This document shows positions 25,745 to 35,003 of a stretch of 64,000 nt of DNA, in pieces. The notes beneath the pieces were generated by a model, which had not been told where the DNA came from, did not search any database, and worked only from the letters and a program-made list of their open reading frames with translations. Within the stretch, counting starts at the first letter, position 1, and each line of letters begins with the position of its first letter. The DNA is from Rhodobacterales bacterium (GTDB lineage: Bacteria; Pseudomonadota; Alphaproteobacteria; Rhodobacterales; Rhodobacteraceae), in contig JANYFE010000014.1 of the NCBI GenBank assembly GCA_025362795.1, positions 62,001 to 126,000 on the forward strand, read 5' to 3'. The translations under genes and the position numbers were made by a program.

Positions 25745-27025
25745 ATGACCCATGCCACGCCCCTCATCACCACCATCGTCGCCGGCCTGTGTCTGGCGTT
25801 TGCATTCGGCATGCTGGCCCACCGCCTGCGCCTGCCGCTGATTGCGGGCTATCTGATGGCCGGGGTGCTGATCAGCCCTTTCACCCCGGGCTATGACGCC
25901 GATCAGAACATGGCCTCGCAGTTGGGCGAGCTTGGCGTGATCCTGTTGATGTTCGGTGTCGGGCTGCACTTTTCCCTGCGTGACCTGATGGCGGTCAAGG
26001 GCATCGCCACAATGGGTGCCTTGGCGCAGATTGCCGTGGCCAGCCTTGCGGGCATGGGGCTGGGCTGGGTGATGGGCTGGGGCATCTGGGCCGGGCTTAT
26101 CTTTGGCCTGTCTCTGTCTGTTGCGTCCACCGTGGTGCTGCTGCGCGTGCTGAACGAACGCCATATCCTGAAAACCGACACCGGGCGCATCGCGGTTGGC
26201 TGGCTGGTGGTGCAAGACATGGTGATGGTAATCGTGCTGGTGCTGATCCCGCCCTTGGCGGGCCTGATGGGCGGCACAGCCGTGCCCGTCGAAGGCAGTG
26301 CCGCGACTGAGGCGGTGCGGCTTGGTCTCGCCCCGGTCTGGGCGATGCTCGCCACCACCGGCATCAAGATCACCGCGTTTGTCGCACTGATGCTGGTGGT
26401 CGGTTCCCGCGTCATCCCGTGGCTGCTGCATGTCGTCGCCCATACCGGCAACCGTGAACTTTTCCGCCTGTCGGTCCTCGCCATCGCCTTGGGTGTGGCT
26501 TACGGCTCTTCCTCGTTCTTTGGCGTGTCGTTTGCTTTGGGCGCGTTCTTTGCCGGCATGGTCATGGCAGGTTCCACCCTCGCCACCCAGGCGATGAAAG
26601 ACACCTTGCCGCTGCGCGACGCCTTTGCCGTGCTGTTCTTCGTGTCAGTCGGCATGCAGTTCAACCCGGCGGCTTTGTGGACCGAACCGCTCGCCCTGAT
26701 CGCCACCGCGCTGATCATCCTCGGCGTCAAGACCGCCGCCGCCTGGGCCGTGCTGCGCGCCTTTGGTCAGCCGCAAGGCACGGCGCGCGATATCGCCGCG
26801 ATGCTGGCCCAGATCGGCGAGTTTTCCTTCATCCTGATCGTGATGGGCACTGATCTGAACATCGTCCCCGCCGAAGCCCGCGATCTGGTGGTGGCGGGGG
26901 CGCTGCTGTCGATCCTGATCAACCCGCTGCTGCTGCATCTTGCTGCCCGCTTAACACCAGCCCCTGCACGTCCGGTGGTGGTGCCCCCCGCAAGTCCATT
27001 GTCCGAATCTGCGCCGCGGGTCTAG
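25745..27025 (+). CDS. CPA2-family cation:proton antiporter, without TrkA-N domain
   Basis: This 426-residue protein has about 12 transmembrane helices and the YbaL/KefB-like CPA2 core (A-H-R-L-R-L-P-L-I-A-G-Y-L-M-A-G-V-L-I-S-P-F, L-L-M-F-G-V-G-L-H-F-S-L, S-V-A-S-T-V-V-L-L-R-V-L). Such antiporters exchange K+ or Na+ for H+. YbaL-type proteins are usually about 550-560 residues with a C-terminal TrkA-N nucleotide-binding domain. This one stops after the membrane domain and a short Pro-rich tail, so gating by NAD(H) or glutathione would be absent or supplied elsewhere. Confidence 0.88.
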   Translation: MTHATPLITTIVAGLCLAFAFGMLAHRLRLPLIAGYLMAGVLISPFTPGYDADQNMASQLGELGVILLMFGVGLHFSLRDLMAVKGIATMGALAQIAVASLAGMGLGWVMGWGIWAGLIFGLSLSVASTVVLLRVLNERHILKTDTGRIAVGWLVVQDMVMVIVLVLIPPLAGLMGGTAVPVEGSAATEAVRLGLAPVWAMLATTGIKITAFVALMLVVGSRVIPWLLHVVAHTGNRELFRLSVLAIALGVAYGSSSFFGVSFALGAFFAGMVMAGSTLATQAMKDTLPLRDAFAVLFFVSVGMQFNPAALWTEPLALIATALIILGVKTAAAWAVLRAFGQPQGTARDIAAMLAQIGEFSFILIVMGTDLNIVPAEARDLVVAGALLSILINPLLLHLAARLTPAPARPVVVPPASPLSESAPRV

Positions 27026-27077
27026 TCTGCGACATTGGCCCGCGTAGAGGACCATTTTCATTTTGGGAGGAATTGAA

Positions 27078-27650
27078 TTGGCTGCTGTCTCCATCCATCC
27101 CGCCGTCGATGGCGGTGTCAAACCGGGCAAGGCCGGTTTTGCCGGTGCCACGCTGAAATGCCGTTGCAAGACCGACGCGGTCGAGGTCGAGATCGGCTCG
27201 GATTGCGTTCACAACCATGTCTGCGGTTGCACCAAATGTTGGAAACCCGCCGGGGCCACCTTCAGTCAGGTGGCGGTCGTGACCTCTGACAAGGTGAAAG
27301 TCACCAAAAACGGTGGCAAGTTGAAAGTCGTGAACCCCGACGCCCTGATCCAGCGCTATGCCTGCACCGGCTGCGGTGTTCACATGCATGGGCCGGTGGT
27401 CAAGCCCAACCACCCGTTCACCGGTCTGACCTTTATCCATACCGAACTGGGCGGCAACGGCTGGGCAGCCCCGACCTTCGCGGCGTTTGTATCCTCAGTC
27501 ATCGAAGGCGGCACCGATCCCAGCAAGATGGACGGCATCCGCGCCCGCCTAACCGAATTGCACCTGACGCCTTCGGATGCGCTTTCGACCGGGCTGATGG
27601 ACTTTATCGCTACCTTTACCGCCAAGGCGAGCGGGGTGCTCAAGGGCTGA
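27078..27650 (+). CDS. gfa: S-(hydroxymethyl)glutathione synthase (glutathione-dependent formaldehyde-activating enzyme)
   Basis: This 190-residue zinc protein speeds condensation of formaldehyde with glutathione, feeding FrmA. Zinc-binding cysteines are visible in [17 protein letters not shown] and [10 protein letters not shown]. The start is TTG at 27078: GGAGG (27066-27070) lies 7 nt upstream, and the encoded [10 protein letters not shown] matches the family N-terminus, whereas no ATG is suitably placed. Its stop region overlaps the convergent RHH gene by 11 nt. Confidence 0.93.
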   Translation: MAAVSIHPAVDGGVKPGKAGFAGATLKCRCKTDAVEVEIGSDCVHNHVCGCTKCWKPAGATFSQVAVVTSDKVKVTKNGGKLKVVNPDALIQRYACTGCGVHMHGPVVKPNHPFTGLTFIHTELGGNGWAAPTFAAFVSSVIEGGTDPSKMDGIRARLTELHLTPSDALSTGLMDFIATFTAKASGVLKG

Positions 27651-28080
27651 TGTCCGCCTGAACCCGGCCACGCAACCATGTATGGGCATGGCCGGGAAAG
27701 GGTGCGTCAAACTTGCGCAGCAGCAGGGCGTAACCATAGCCCAGCTCCGATCCTTTGCAAATCCGCTCGCCGGTCGAATGGTCCAGCAAAATCAGCCCGC
27801 CACCGGATTCGGCGAGCCGAAAGCCCTTTGCCCGCAACCTGCCGAACAGGTCGTCCCAGTGCCGCGCATAGGCAAAGTCGTCCGCGAGAAGCGCCCGCAA
27901 GGGAGCGACGAGCCGCTCATCCGCACTGACAGGCGTCTTCGCTTTTTCGCGGCGCTGCAAGTCGCGGGCAATCGCGTCGCGAATGATCTGACCGACCGAC
28001 ACGTCGTCCCGGGCAGCCGCAATCTTCAATGCGCCGATCATGACGGCGGGCAAACGCAGGGTGACTTCGCTCTGTTCCAT
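27640..28080 (-). CDS. Ribbon-helix-helix (CopG-like) domain protein
   Basis: This 146-residue protein has an N-terminal ribbon-helix-helix pattern (E-V-T-L-R-L-P ... [10 protein letters not shown] ... [10 protein letters not shown], about residues 4-36). A C-terminal part of about 100 residues has no recognised family and contains [15 protein letters not shown] and [13 protein letters not shown]. It may be a small DNA-binding regulator; no toxin partner is adjacent, so it is not clearly a toxin-antitoxin gene. The start at 28080 ([10 protein letters not shown]) fits the domain. Confidence 0.7.
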   Translation of the reverse strand: MEQSEVTLRLPAVMIGALKIAAARDDVSVGQIIRDAIARDLQRREKAKTPVSADERLVAPLRALLADDFAYARHWDDLFGRLRAKGFRLAESGGGLILLDHSTGERICKGSELGYGYALLLRKFDAPFPGHAHTWLRGRVQADISP

Positions 28081-28126
28081 CGTGCCAGCCTGCGGCAAGA
28101 CTGATAAACATGGGGTTAACGCCGGA

Positions 28127-29161
28127 TCACGCCACCCCGTACAGCCGCTTGGCATCCCGGAAGCTCATCAGTTTGCGGGTCTGTTCGTCCCACAAGTTCA
28201 GCTTCACACAGGCCAGACTTTGGCGGATCGTCAGCTTTTGCGCCTCTGCCAGCGCGCGGTGATCACGCAACACCTCGGTCAGGCGGTAAAACGGGATGCG
28301 GCTGTACAGGTGATGCACGTGATGCACGCCGATGTTGCCGGTCATCCATTGCAGCACGGCAGGCAGCTGGTAGTGCGAAGACCCTTCCAGCGCGGCATCA
28401 TGGATCTGCCAATCCTCGCCCTTTTCCCAATGGGTTTCTTCGAACTGATGCTGCACATAGAACAGCCAGACCCCGATCGTTGCCCCGATCACGCTGGTCG
28501 GCAGATAGATCAGCAGGATCGGCATAAGCCCGCCCAGCCAGATCATCAGCCCGACCAGAATCGCGATAAACGCGTTGGTTCCCATCGCAGATATCCAGTA
28601 CCACCACGACCGCATCAGCCCCAACGGCACCCGATTCTGCAAGATGAACAGATAACTCGGCCCCAGCACGAACAACACGACCGGATGCCGGTACAGCCGA
28701 TACCCCAACCGCCCCCAGAACCCGCGCGCCCGATATTCCGCCACGGTCAGCGTCAGAACGTCGCCAATCCCGCGCTGATCCAGATTGCCGTGATGCGAAT
28801 GGTGAACGGTGTGGGTTCGCTTCCACACATCATAAGGCGTCAGCGTCAAAACCCCCAGCGCCCGCCCCAGCCAGTCACCTGCGGTCCGGCTTTGGAAATA
28901 CGACGCATGGCCGCAATCGTGCTGGATGATGAATATCCGCACCAGAAAGCCGCCGTTCAGCACCGCGATCGCCAGGCTCAGCCAGGGGCTGACCTCCATC
29001 GCGGCCCAGGCCAGCACCCACAACAGCAGAAACGGCACGAGGGTGACAACCAGTTCAAACAGGCTGCGGCCCATCGAGGGTTCGCGGTATCGGGCCAGCT
29101 TAAGCACCCAGGCACGGGCGCTTTCCTGCCGCGTCATCGCGGCATCAGTTGGAATTGTCAT
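28127..29161 (-). CDS. Membrane fatty acid desaturase
   Basis: This 344-residue integral membrane di-iron enzyme has the three histidine boxes H-D-C-G-H (about 82-86), H-T-V-H-H-S-H-H (about 118-125) and H-H-V-H-H (about 283-287), typical of acyl-lipid/delta-12-like desaturases (FA_desaturase family). Four to six transmembrane helices lie around the boxes. It introduces a double bond into an acyl chain (or, in related hydroxylases and ketolases, modifies a lipid); regiospecificity cannot be inferred. It is a single gene convergent to none, with 135 nt to rlmN downstream on the same strand. Confidence 0.9.
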   Translation of the reverse strand: MTIPTDAAMTRQESARAWVLKLARYREPSMGRSLFELVVTLVPFLLLWVLAWAAMEVSPWLSLAIAVLNGGFLVRIFIIQHDCGHASYFQSRTAGDWLGRALGVLTLTPYDVWKRTHTVHHSHHGNLDQRGIGDVLTLTVAEYRARGFWGRLGYRLYRHPVVLFVLGPSYLFILQNRVPLGLMRSWWYWISAMGTNAFIAILVGLMIWLGGLMPILLIYLPTSVIGATIGVWLFYVQHQFEETHWEKGEDWQIHDAALEGSSHYQLPAVLQWMTGNIGVHHVHHLYSRIPFYRLTEVLRDHRALAEAQKLTIRQSLACVKLNLWDEQTRKLMSFRDAKRLYGVA

Positions 29162-29296
29162 GAGACTGCCTTTGCGGCGAAAGAGGGTCAGAGGAACACG
29201 CTGGACGCAAGGTTCGGCTTTCGCTCTGATGTGCCAGGACCATGAGGGTCTAGCATGCCAAGAGACAATGAACGGTTAACGCCATCAGGCAAAGAA

Positions 29297-30469
29297 CTAT
29301 TCTGCCGCGCTAGCCTTTTGCGCCGACCTGCGCTGTTTTTGACTCTCGGATTTCAGCTGCCCGCAGGCCGCCATGATATCCTCGCCGCGCGGCGTGCGGA
29401 TCGGGCTGGCATAGCCCGCGTTGTGAATGATGTCGGCAAAGGCATGGATGCGGTTGCCGCTGGATCGCTTGTAAGGCGCCCCCGGCCATTCGTTGAACGG
29501 GATCAGATTGACCTTGGCCGGAATGCCGCGCAACAGGTCCACCAGCCGGTGCGCGTCGTCCTTGCTGTCATTTACCCCGTCCAGCATTACATATTCAAAG
29601 GTGATCCGCTCGCTGTTCGACAGGCCCGGATAGGCGCGCAGCGCGTCCAGCAGGGTCGCAATGTTCCATTTCTTGTTGATCGGCACCAACTGATCGCGCA
29701 CCTCATCCGTGGTGGCGTGGAAACTGACGGCCAGCAGACAGCCTATCTCCAACGCCGTCCGGGCAATTTCCGGCACCACGCCGCTGGTTGACAGAGTGAT
29801 CCGCCGCCGCCCCAGGGCGATCCCCTCGTCGTCCATCACGACTTTCATCGCATCGCGGACATTGTCGAAATTGTACAAAGGCTCGCCCATGCCCATCAGC
29901 ACGACGTTGGAAATCAGCCGCCCGTCGGGCTTGGGCTGCCCCTTGACGGGCCACTCACCCAGATCGCCCCGCGCCAGCATGACCTGCCCGACAATCTCCC
30001 CGGCGGTCAGGTTGCGCACCAGCTTTTGCGTGCCGGTGTGGCAAAAACTACAGGTCAGCGTGCAACCGACCTGAGACGAGATGCACAGCGTTCCCCGGTC
30101 GGTCTCGGGGATATAAACCACCTCAACCTCATGCCCGCCGGCAATCCGCACCAGATACTTGCGGGTGCCATCGGCCGAGACCTGCCGCGTCACCACCTCT
30201 GGCAACTCAACGACAAAATGCTCAGCCAGCAAAGCCCGATAATCCTTGGCGAGATTGGTCATCTGAGCAAAGTCGCGGATGCCCCAGTAATAGACCCACT
30301 GCCAGACCTGCCTGACCCGCATTTTCGCCTGACCCGCAGGCGTCCCGGCCGCCAACAGCGCGGCCAACACCTGATCCCGCGTCAACCCGATCAGGTTGAT
30401 CAGCCCGCCCTCCGGCAGCTTGCGCGGCAGGGTCAGCACATCTTGGGTGATCGGGGCGGTGGCGGTCAT
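29297..30469 (-). CDS. rlmN: 23S rRNA (adenine2503-C2)/tRNA methyltransferase RlmN
   Basis: This 390-residue radical-SAM enzyme methylates C2 of A2503 in 23S rRNA and A37 in some tRNAs. The radical-SAM cluster is C-T-L-T-C-S-F-C (C-x3-C-x2-C, about residues 123-130). The second catalytic cysteine is in D-I-M-A-A-C-G-Q near the C-terminus, and M-G-M-G-E-P-L-Y-N is the SAM-binding motif. The N-terminal helix-hairpin region ([13 protein letters not shown]) is also typical. The start at 30469 is chosen because it has a GGAGACGCC ribosome-binding site and matches family length. Confidence 0.97.
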   Translation of the reverse strand: MTATAPITQDVLTLPRKLPEGGLINLIGLTRDQVLAALLAAGTPAGQAKMRVRQVWQWVYYWGIRDFAQMTNLAKDYRALLAEHFVVELPEVVTRQVSADGTRKYLVRIAGGHEVEVVYIPETDRGTLCISSQVGCTLTCSFCHTGTQKLVRNLTAGEIVGQVMLARGDLGEWPVKGQPKPDGRLISNVVLMGMGEPLYNFDNVRDAMKVVMDDEGIALGRRRITLSTSGVVPEIARTALEIGCLLAVSFHATTDEVRDQLVPINKKWNIATLLDALRAYPGLSNSERITFEYVMLDGVNDSKDDAHRLVDLLRGIPAKVNLIPFNEWPGAPYKRSSGNRIHAFADIIHNAGYASPIRTPRGEDIMAACGQLKSESQKQRRSAQKASAAE

Positions 30470-30785
30470 GGGCGTCTCCTGAAGCGGTGGATATAATCGC
30501 GCAGGGGCCAAAAGGAAACGGGGGACAACGTCCTTTATATCTGTGCGCCGCGCCGGCGCAAGGTGACGGTCGCTACCCGCGGCCCAGCGGGGCTATGGTC
30601 GCCAACACCACCTTGAATCAAAGTATCGGCGATCCTCTGCCTGCGTCTTGAATTGCCATGCTGTCGCAAAGCATGAATTCAGGGATTGCGCGGGTCCATA
30701 TTCCCCGTGAACCGGCAGGAAAAATTAGACTTTACATCTTTGGTTGTGGCCATACTACTGGGCCAAAGGGCTAGAGGAAGCTCAA
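30470..30785. other. Intergenic region between rlmN and the RTX gene
   Basis: This 316-nt divergent gap holds no convincing gene. It contains a long inverted repeat at 30650-30680 (listed separately) and a short GGAC/GTCC repeat near 30534, so it likely carries promoters and an operator. Confidence 0.6.
30650..30680. promoter_or_regulatory. Inverted repeat upstream of the RTX gene
   Basis: GAATT(GC)CATGCT at 30650-30662 mirrors AGCATGAATTC at 30670-30680 with a 7-nt centre and a 2-nt bulge in the left arm. It lies about 105 nt before the RTX start. It could be an operator for a dimeric regulator or a hairpin in the leader. Confidence 0.45.
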
Positions 30786-32606
30786 TTGGCAACGTTCACA
30801 TTTCTGACCGGCGACGCGTGGAACAGCTATTCCGACCTTGCGGGCGGCACGATTGTTAGGCACACTCCTACGCTTTTCAGCTATCGGTCCGCGACTGGAT
30901 ACGTGGTGACGCTGCATGGGACCAGTTTTGAATACGACAGGCAGGGCCTGCCGATCGATGACTTGTCCGTCGGCATGTTCAACAACCTGGACGTCTGGCT
31001 GGGCAACGTACACCTGGCCCATTTTGGCGACCTTGTCCATGATCTGAGCTATTTCGTGTCGCAGGTACTGGGCAGGACATCGGGAGTGGCCGGGACAACG
31101 ACGCCGGACATGACCGCCGCCTACCAATTCCTGCGCGGCGACTATGACACCATTACCCTGTCGGCCTTTGGCCGCAATGTCGATGGCTTCGATGGCAACG
31201 ACACCTTCAACGGCGGTGCGGGGGACGACTGGTTCTACGGCGGGCGCGGGGCCGACGAATACCATGGCGGCGGGGGGCAAAACGGGGTGTCGTTTTTGGT
31301 CGACGGCACCACGTCCGGCGTGATCATTGGCAATAACGTATTCGGCGTGCTTGACGTGTCGAATGACGGCTTTGGCAATGCCGAGCACAAGATTGAAGGC
31401 ATCCGCCTGCTGGAAACGTCCAGCCTGAATGATATTGTCAACCTCGGGTACATGGACAGCGACGGCTATACGATATGGCTGGCGGACGGGGACGATTACG
31501 CGACCTCCTACTACGGTGATGCGACGTTTTATGGCGGTGCCGGCAACGACCTGATCTATGCAAACGGCGTTGCCGACGGCGGGGCCGGGCAAGACAGTCT
31601 GGGTGGCAGTGCGCACATCGCCTTTTGGTCAACTGATGATGGGGGCCATGGCGCGGTGGTGAACCTGTCGCTTGGCGTCGGCCAGATTGTCGATGACGGG
31701 CTTGGCAATACTGAAGATGCGGGCACCACGCTGTCGTTCTATGGCACGCGATTCGGCGACACGTTCACGGCGGGTGCTATTGGGTCCGATTTTTCCGGCA
31801 ATGACGGGCGCGACCGTCTTGTTGGCGGGGCCGGTACGGACTACCTTTTTGGCGGTGATGGCAACGATACGATCCAGAGTGGGTCCGGCGATGACGAGGT
31901 CGAAGGCGGCAGCGGTCATGACCTGATGTATGGCGGCCTTGGCCACGACCATCTGGGATTTTGGAGCGTGGATGCCGCGGGCCATGGCGTGACGGTCAAC
32001 CTGGGCCTGGCCAGCGGTCAGGTGGTCGACGATGGCTATGGCAACGCCGAGACCGCGGGCAGCTTTGAGACCCTGTCGGGCAGCCAATTCGGCGATCTCT
32101 TGACCGGCAGCGGCGGTGACAATCTACTGTGGGGCAACGACGGCAACGACACCCTGAACGGCGGTGGCGGCAACGACACGTTGAAGGACGGTATCGGTAA
32201 TGACCTGTTGAACGGTGGCGCAGGCGACGATTTCCTGTGGTCATACGAGGGCACCGACACCCTGGTCGGTGGACTTGGTCACGACAGCTTTGACTTTGCA
32301 GCGGGCGCTCCGGCCCAAGGCCGCGTCGACACAATCACCGACTATGTCCACTTGACCGACACGATAGGCATTGCGCAATGGTGGTCGGTCAAACTGACTG
32401 GCACTGCCCTGACCTCGGCCCAATTCATTTCGGGCGCAGGGCGCACCACTGCTGCGACGACAGCGCAGCTTGTGATCTATGACACCACGACGGGGCGACT
32501 TTATTTCGACGCCGATGGCAGTGGCGCGGCGTCAAGCGCCGTCTGGGTGGCGACGCTGACCAACCACGCCGCCCTGACCTTTCAGGATTTCACGGTCTTC
32601 TCCTGA
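30786..32606 (+). CDS. RTX-type (hemolysin-like calcium-binding repeat) secreted protein
   Basis: This 606-residue acidic, Gly/Asp-rich protein has no Sec signal, as expected for type I secretion. RTX nonapeptides (G-G-x-G-x-D-x-L/I) occur around G-N-D-T-F-N-G-G-A-G-D-D-W, G-G-D-G-N-D-T-I-Q, G-N-D-G-N-D-T-L-N-G-G-G-G-N-D-T-L and G-G-A-G-D-D-F-L; they bind Ca2+ outside the cell. Three related blocks with V-N-L-x-x-G-x-V-V-D-D-G-x-G-N-x-E lie between them. The N-terminal 120 residues have no recognised enzymatic domain. The start is TTG at 30786, 5 nt after GAGGAAG; a TTG at 30744 is an alternative. No type I transporter gene lies nearby. Confidence 0.85.
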   Translation: MATFTFLTGDAWNSYSDLAGGTIVRHTPTLFSYRSATGYVVTLHGTSFEYDRQGLPIDDLSVGMFNNLDVWLGNVHLAHFGDLVHDLSYFVSQVLGRTSGVAGTTTPDMTAAYQFLRGDYDTITLSAFGRNVDGFDGNDTFNGGAGDDWFYGGRGADEYHGGGGQNGVSFLVDGTTSGVIIGNNVFGVLDVSNDGFGNAEHKIEGIRLLETSSLNDIVNLGYMDSDGYTIWLADGDDYATSYYGDATFYGGAGNDLIYANGVADGGAGQDSLGGSAHIAFWSTDDGGHGAVVNLSLGVGQIVDDGLGNTEDAGTTLSFYGTRFGDTFTAGAIGSDFSGNDGRDRLVGGAGTDYLFGGDGNDTIQSGSGDDEVEGGSGHDLMYGGLGHDHLGFWSVDAAGHGVTVNLGLASGQVVDDGYGNAETAGSFETLSGSQFGDLLTGSGGDNLLWGNDGNDTLNGGGGNDTLKDGIGNDLLNGGAGDDFLWSYEGTDTLVGGLGHDSFDFAAGAPAQGRVDTITDYVHLTDTIGIAQWWSVKLTGTALTSAQFISGAGRTTAATTAQLVIYDTTTGRLYFDADGSGAASSAVWVATLTNHAALTFQDFTVFS

Positions 32607-32614
32607 CCGCCCGT

Positions 32615-33148
32615 TTACTTACACCGGCTCGCCGCCTCGGTCATCGCCGCCGTAAACCCGCGCAGGCTGAAGGTGTCCTTGGTCTGCGTTCCCTTGGCCG
32701 AATGGGCGCTCAGCACCGCATCGGTGCCTTTTTGCAGCGCCGCCAGGATCTTGGCGTCGTCATCGACGCTCGCCGCCCAGGCCCATTCGCCATCCACCGT
32801 CATCTCGAACTTGGTGCCGCCGACATCCACCGTCACCGTCGATCCCGGCGCAAACGGATAGCCGCCGGTGAACGAGGTTTCGCCTACGGCCTGCCCGGGC
32901 CGGAACGTCACGAACAGCAGAATGTCGCTGCGCTTGACCGAAACCGGCTTGCCGTCACGGCTGTTCACGGTTTCCTTCGGGCTGGATACGCCCCAGCATT
33001 CCTTGGGCTTGTCCTCGGCAAAAACGCTCCAGTCGGTTTTCACCGCCACCTGATTGGTCGATTCCTGGGCAAACCCGGTGCCACCGGCCGCCATCAGCCC
33101 CGCAGCGGAAATCCCACCCGTCAGGGCACGTGTCATCCAGCTTGTCAT
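32615..33148 (-). CDS. Invasion-associated locus B (IalB) family exported protein
   Basis: This 177-residue protein has a signal sequence (MTSWMTRALTGGISAAGLMA, cut near F-A-Q). The mature domain has W-S-V-F-A-E-D-K-P-K-E-C-W-G-V-S-S-P-K-E-T, R-S-D-I-L-L-F-V-T-F-R-P-G and G-Y-P-F-A-P-G-S, and closes F-S-L-R-G-F-T-A-A-M-T-E-A-A-S-R-C, the characteristic IalB ending. Cys residues in E-C-W and S-R-C likely form the conserved disulfide. IalB proteins are small periplasmic or envelope proteins of unknown mechanism, common in alphaproteobacteria. Convergent with the RTX gene. Confidence 0.88.
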   Translation of the reverse strand: MTSWMTRALTGGISAAGLMAAGGTGFAQESTNQVAVKTDWSVFAEDKPKECWGVSSPKETVNSRDGKPVSVKRSDILLFVTFRPGQAVGETSFTGGYPFAPGSTVTVDVGGTKFEMTVDGEWAWAASVDDDAKILAALQKGTDAVLSAHSAKGTQTKDTFSLRGFTAAMTEAASRCK

Positions 33149-33322
33149 GTTCCTACAGCCTCCAAGCTGCCTAGCCTCTGCCCGCCCTCACACCGCTTCA
33201 CGCGCGGGTTTTTCCTGTAGCGCGGGCTGTTCCTACTCGATATTCCATGCATAACCGATAATGACCATTTTGCGAAAGCCCTATGGGCGTAAAATCGCTG
33301 AAACTTGACTTCAAAGGGCGGA

Positions 33323-34327
33323 ATGATGACCAGCAGACAGGCAGAAGCGATGGTGGAGCTGTGGCGCGGCGGCTTGCTGGAAAGCGCCCATCGCGGCCAT
33401 GCGGTGATCTGCGACGATCATGGCGACATAGTCGAAAGCTGGGGCAACCCGGCCGAGGTGATCTTTCCCCGGTCCTCCGCCAAGATGATCCAGGCCCTGC
33501 CGCTGATTGAAAGTGGCGCCGCCGATGCCGCGCACCTGACCGAGGCGCATGTCGCCTTCGCCTGCGCCAGCCATTGCGGATCGGCCCTGCACACCACCCT
33601 CGCCCGGACCTGGCTGGAAAGTCTCGGCCTGTCCGAATCCGATCTGCGCTGCGGATCGCATGAACCCAGCGACCGGATCGAACGTCATCGCCTGATCCGC
33701 GCAGATGAAAAACCTTGCCAGCTGCACAACAACTGTTCCGGCAAACACTCTGGTTTTCTGACGATGAACCAGTTCCTAAAGGGCGATGCCGAATATATCG
33801 AACTTGACCACCCGCTGCAGGTCCGGATCAAACAGACGTTCGAAGAAGTGACCGGCGAACCCTCACCCGGCTGGGGCATCGACGGCTGTTCGGCCCCCAA
33901 TTTCGCCACCACAGTCCACGGCCTTGCCCGCGCGATGGGCCGCTTTGCCGGCGCAACCGGCACTGGCGACACGCGCGACCGCGCCATGCACCGCCTGACC
34001 CGCGCCATGGCCACCTACCCGGAACTGATCGCCGGCGATACCACCTGCGATACCGAACTGATGCGCGCAATGGACGGCCGGGTGGCGACCAAGGGCGGCG
34101 CCGAAGGCGTTTTCGTGGCGATCCTGCCCGACTTGAAACGCGGTGTCGCGCTCAAGATGGCCGATGGCAGTGAACGCGGCAAAGAGGCCGCCATCGCTGC
34201 GCTGCTGGTCCATCTGGGGGTGCTGGGCGCCGACCATCCCTATACGCGCAGACGGGTGAATGTCGTTCAAAAGAACGCCAGCGGCAAGGAAACCGGCATG
34301 CTGCAACTGGCCCCCGGGTTTCTCTGA
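33323..34327 (+). CDS. L-asparaginase of the Rhizobium etli ReAV type (COG4448)
   Basis: This 334-residue enzyme hydrolyses asparagine to aspartate and ammonia. It matches the structurally unusual zinc-containing class rather than E. coli type I/II. The catalytic Ser-x-x-Lys is in P-R-S-S-A-K-M-I-Q-A-L (about residues 46-56). The zinc ligands are in N-N-C-S-G-K-H-S-G (Cys and Lys) and D-G-C-S-A-P-N-F (Cys). The start is ATG at 33323 or 33326; both follow the AAAGGGCGG, and the encoded M-T-S-R-Q-A-E-A-M-V-E-L-W-R-G-G fits the family. A strong hairpin follows the stop. Confidence 0.9.
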   Translation: MMTSRQAEAMVELWRGGLLESAHRGHAVICDDHGDIVESWGNPAEVIFPRSSAKMIQALPLIESGAADAAHLTEAHVAFACASHCGSALHTTLARTWLESLGLSESDLRCGSHEPSDRIERHRLIRADEKPCQLHNNCSGKHSGFLTMNQFLKGDAEYIELDHPLQVRIKQTFEEVTGEPSPGWGIDGCSAPNFATTVHGLARAMGRFAGATGTGDTRDRAMHRLTRAMATYPELIAGDTTCDTELMRAMDGRVATKGGAEGVFVAILPDLKRGVALKMADGSERGKEAAIAALLVHLGVLGADHPYTRRRVNVVQKNASGKETGMLQLAPGFL

Positions 34328-34373
34328 TCGCGCCGGGCCGTCCTGGCCATATTCTCCGACCGGCAAAAGCAAA

Positions 34374-34398
34374 GGCCCCCATCGTTCTGATGGGGGCC
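34374..34398. terminator. Intrinsic terminator after the asparaginase gene
   Basis: GGCCCCCATC (34374-34383) pairs perfectly with GATGGGGGCC (34389-34398) around a GTTCT loop. The plus side continues CTCTCT. The minus side has TTTGCTTTTG, so it may work in both directions. Confidence 0.75.
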
Positions 34399-34610
34399 CT
34401 CTCTACAGCAGTCGCCGGCAAGGCAGGCTGGGTGGGGGCTATGGCCCGCCTCGCCGGTTCCTGCATTCAGTCCCTCTTTGTCGGCTTCAGGTGTGGCGGG
34501 CAAACGGCGTTTCCGGGGCGGGTCCGGGGTGCTTTGATGTCGAATAAGCGGCACGCACATTCCGCAACCTGTCCTCTTGATTTGCCACCCAAGCGGCGTA
34601 GACTTTCCCC

Positions 34611-34958
34611 ATGACGGTTCAGACCCCGACCCCTTTCCCGATAGCCGACCGCCTGTCGGAACAGGTGTGTTTTGACCGTCACGAACTGGGCAAAATCCTT
34701 GCGGTTTATGGCCGTATGGTCGCCTTGGGCGAATGGCGCGATTACGGTCTCTCGACTCTGCGCGACCTCGCGGTGTTCTCGATCTTCCGCCGCACCGCCG
34801 AATTTCCGCTGTACCGCGTCGAAAAACGCCCCAAGCTCCGCGCCAGACAGGGCATGTATTCCGTCGTTGCGATGGACGGCCATATCCTGCGCCGTGGCTC
34901 CGATCTGACCCAGGTTCTCCGCGTGCTGGAGGTCAAGTCGATCCGACAGGTTGATTAG
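34611..34958 (+). CDS. DUF2794 domain protein
   Basis: This 115-residue protein is a member of the alphaproteobacterial DUF2794 family. It contains V-C-F-D-R-H-E-L-G-K-I-L-A-V-Y-G-R-M-V-A-x-G-E-W-R-D-Y, A-V-F-S-I-F-R-R-T-A-E-x-P-L-Y-R-V-E-K-R-P-K-L and V-A-M-D-G-H-I-L-R-R-G-S-D-L-x-Q-V-L-R-V-L. It is soluble and nearly full-length domain. No biochemical function is known for the family. It stands alone, followed by the NlpC/P60 gene on the other strand after 45 nt. Confidence 0.9.
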   Translation: MTVQTPTPFPIADRLSEQVCFDRHELGKILAVYGRMVALGEWRDYGLSTLRDLAVFSIFRRTAEFPLYRVEKRPKLRARQGMYSVVAMDGHILRRGSDLTQVLRVLEVKSIRQVD

Positions 34959-35003
34959 AGCCCTGCCCCTGACACCCCCGGCGGCAAAGTCGGGATAAGG
35001 GGG

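Noticed and set aside
27640-28080. Toxin-antitoxin system
   Set aside because: A ribbon-helix-helix domain is present but there is no small toxin gene adjacent, and the protein has a long unrelated C-terminal part.
30744-30785. Upstream extension of the RTX protein from TTG at 30744
   Set aside because: No Shine-Dalgarno precedes it, whereas GAGGAAG lies 5 nt before the TTG at 30786.
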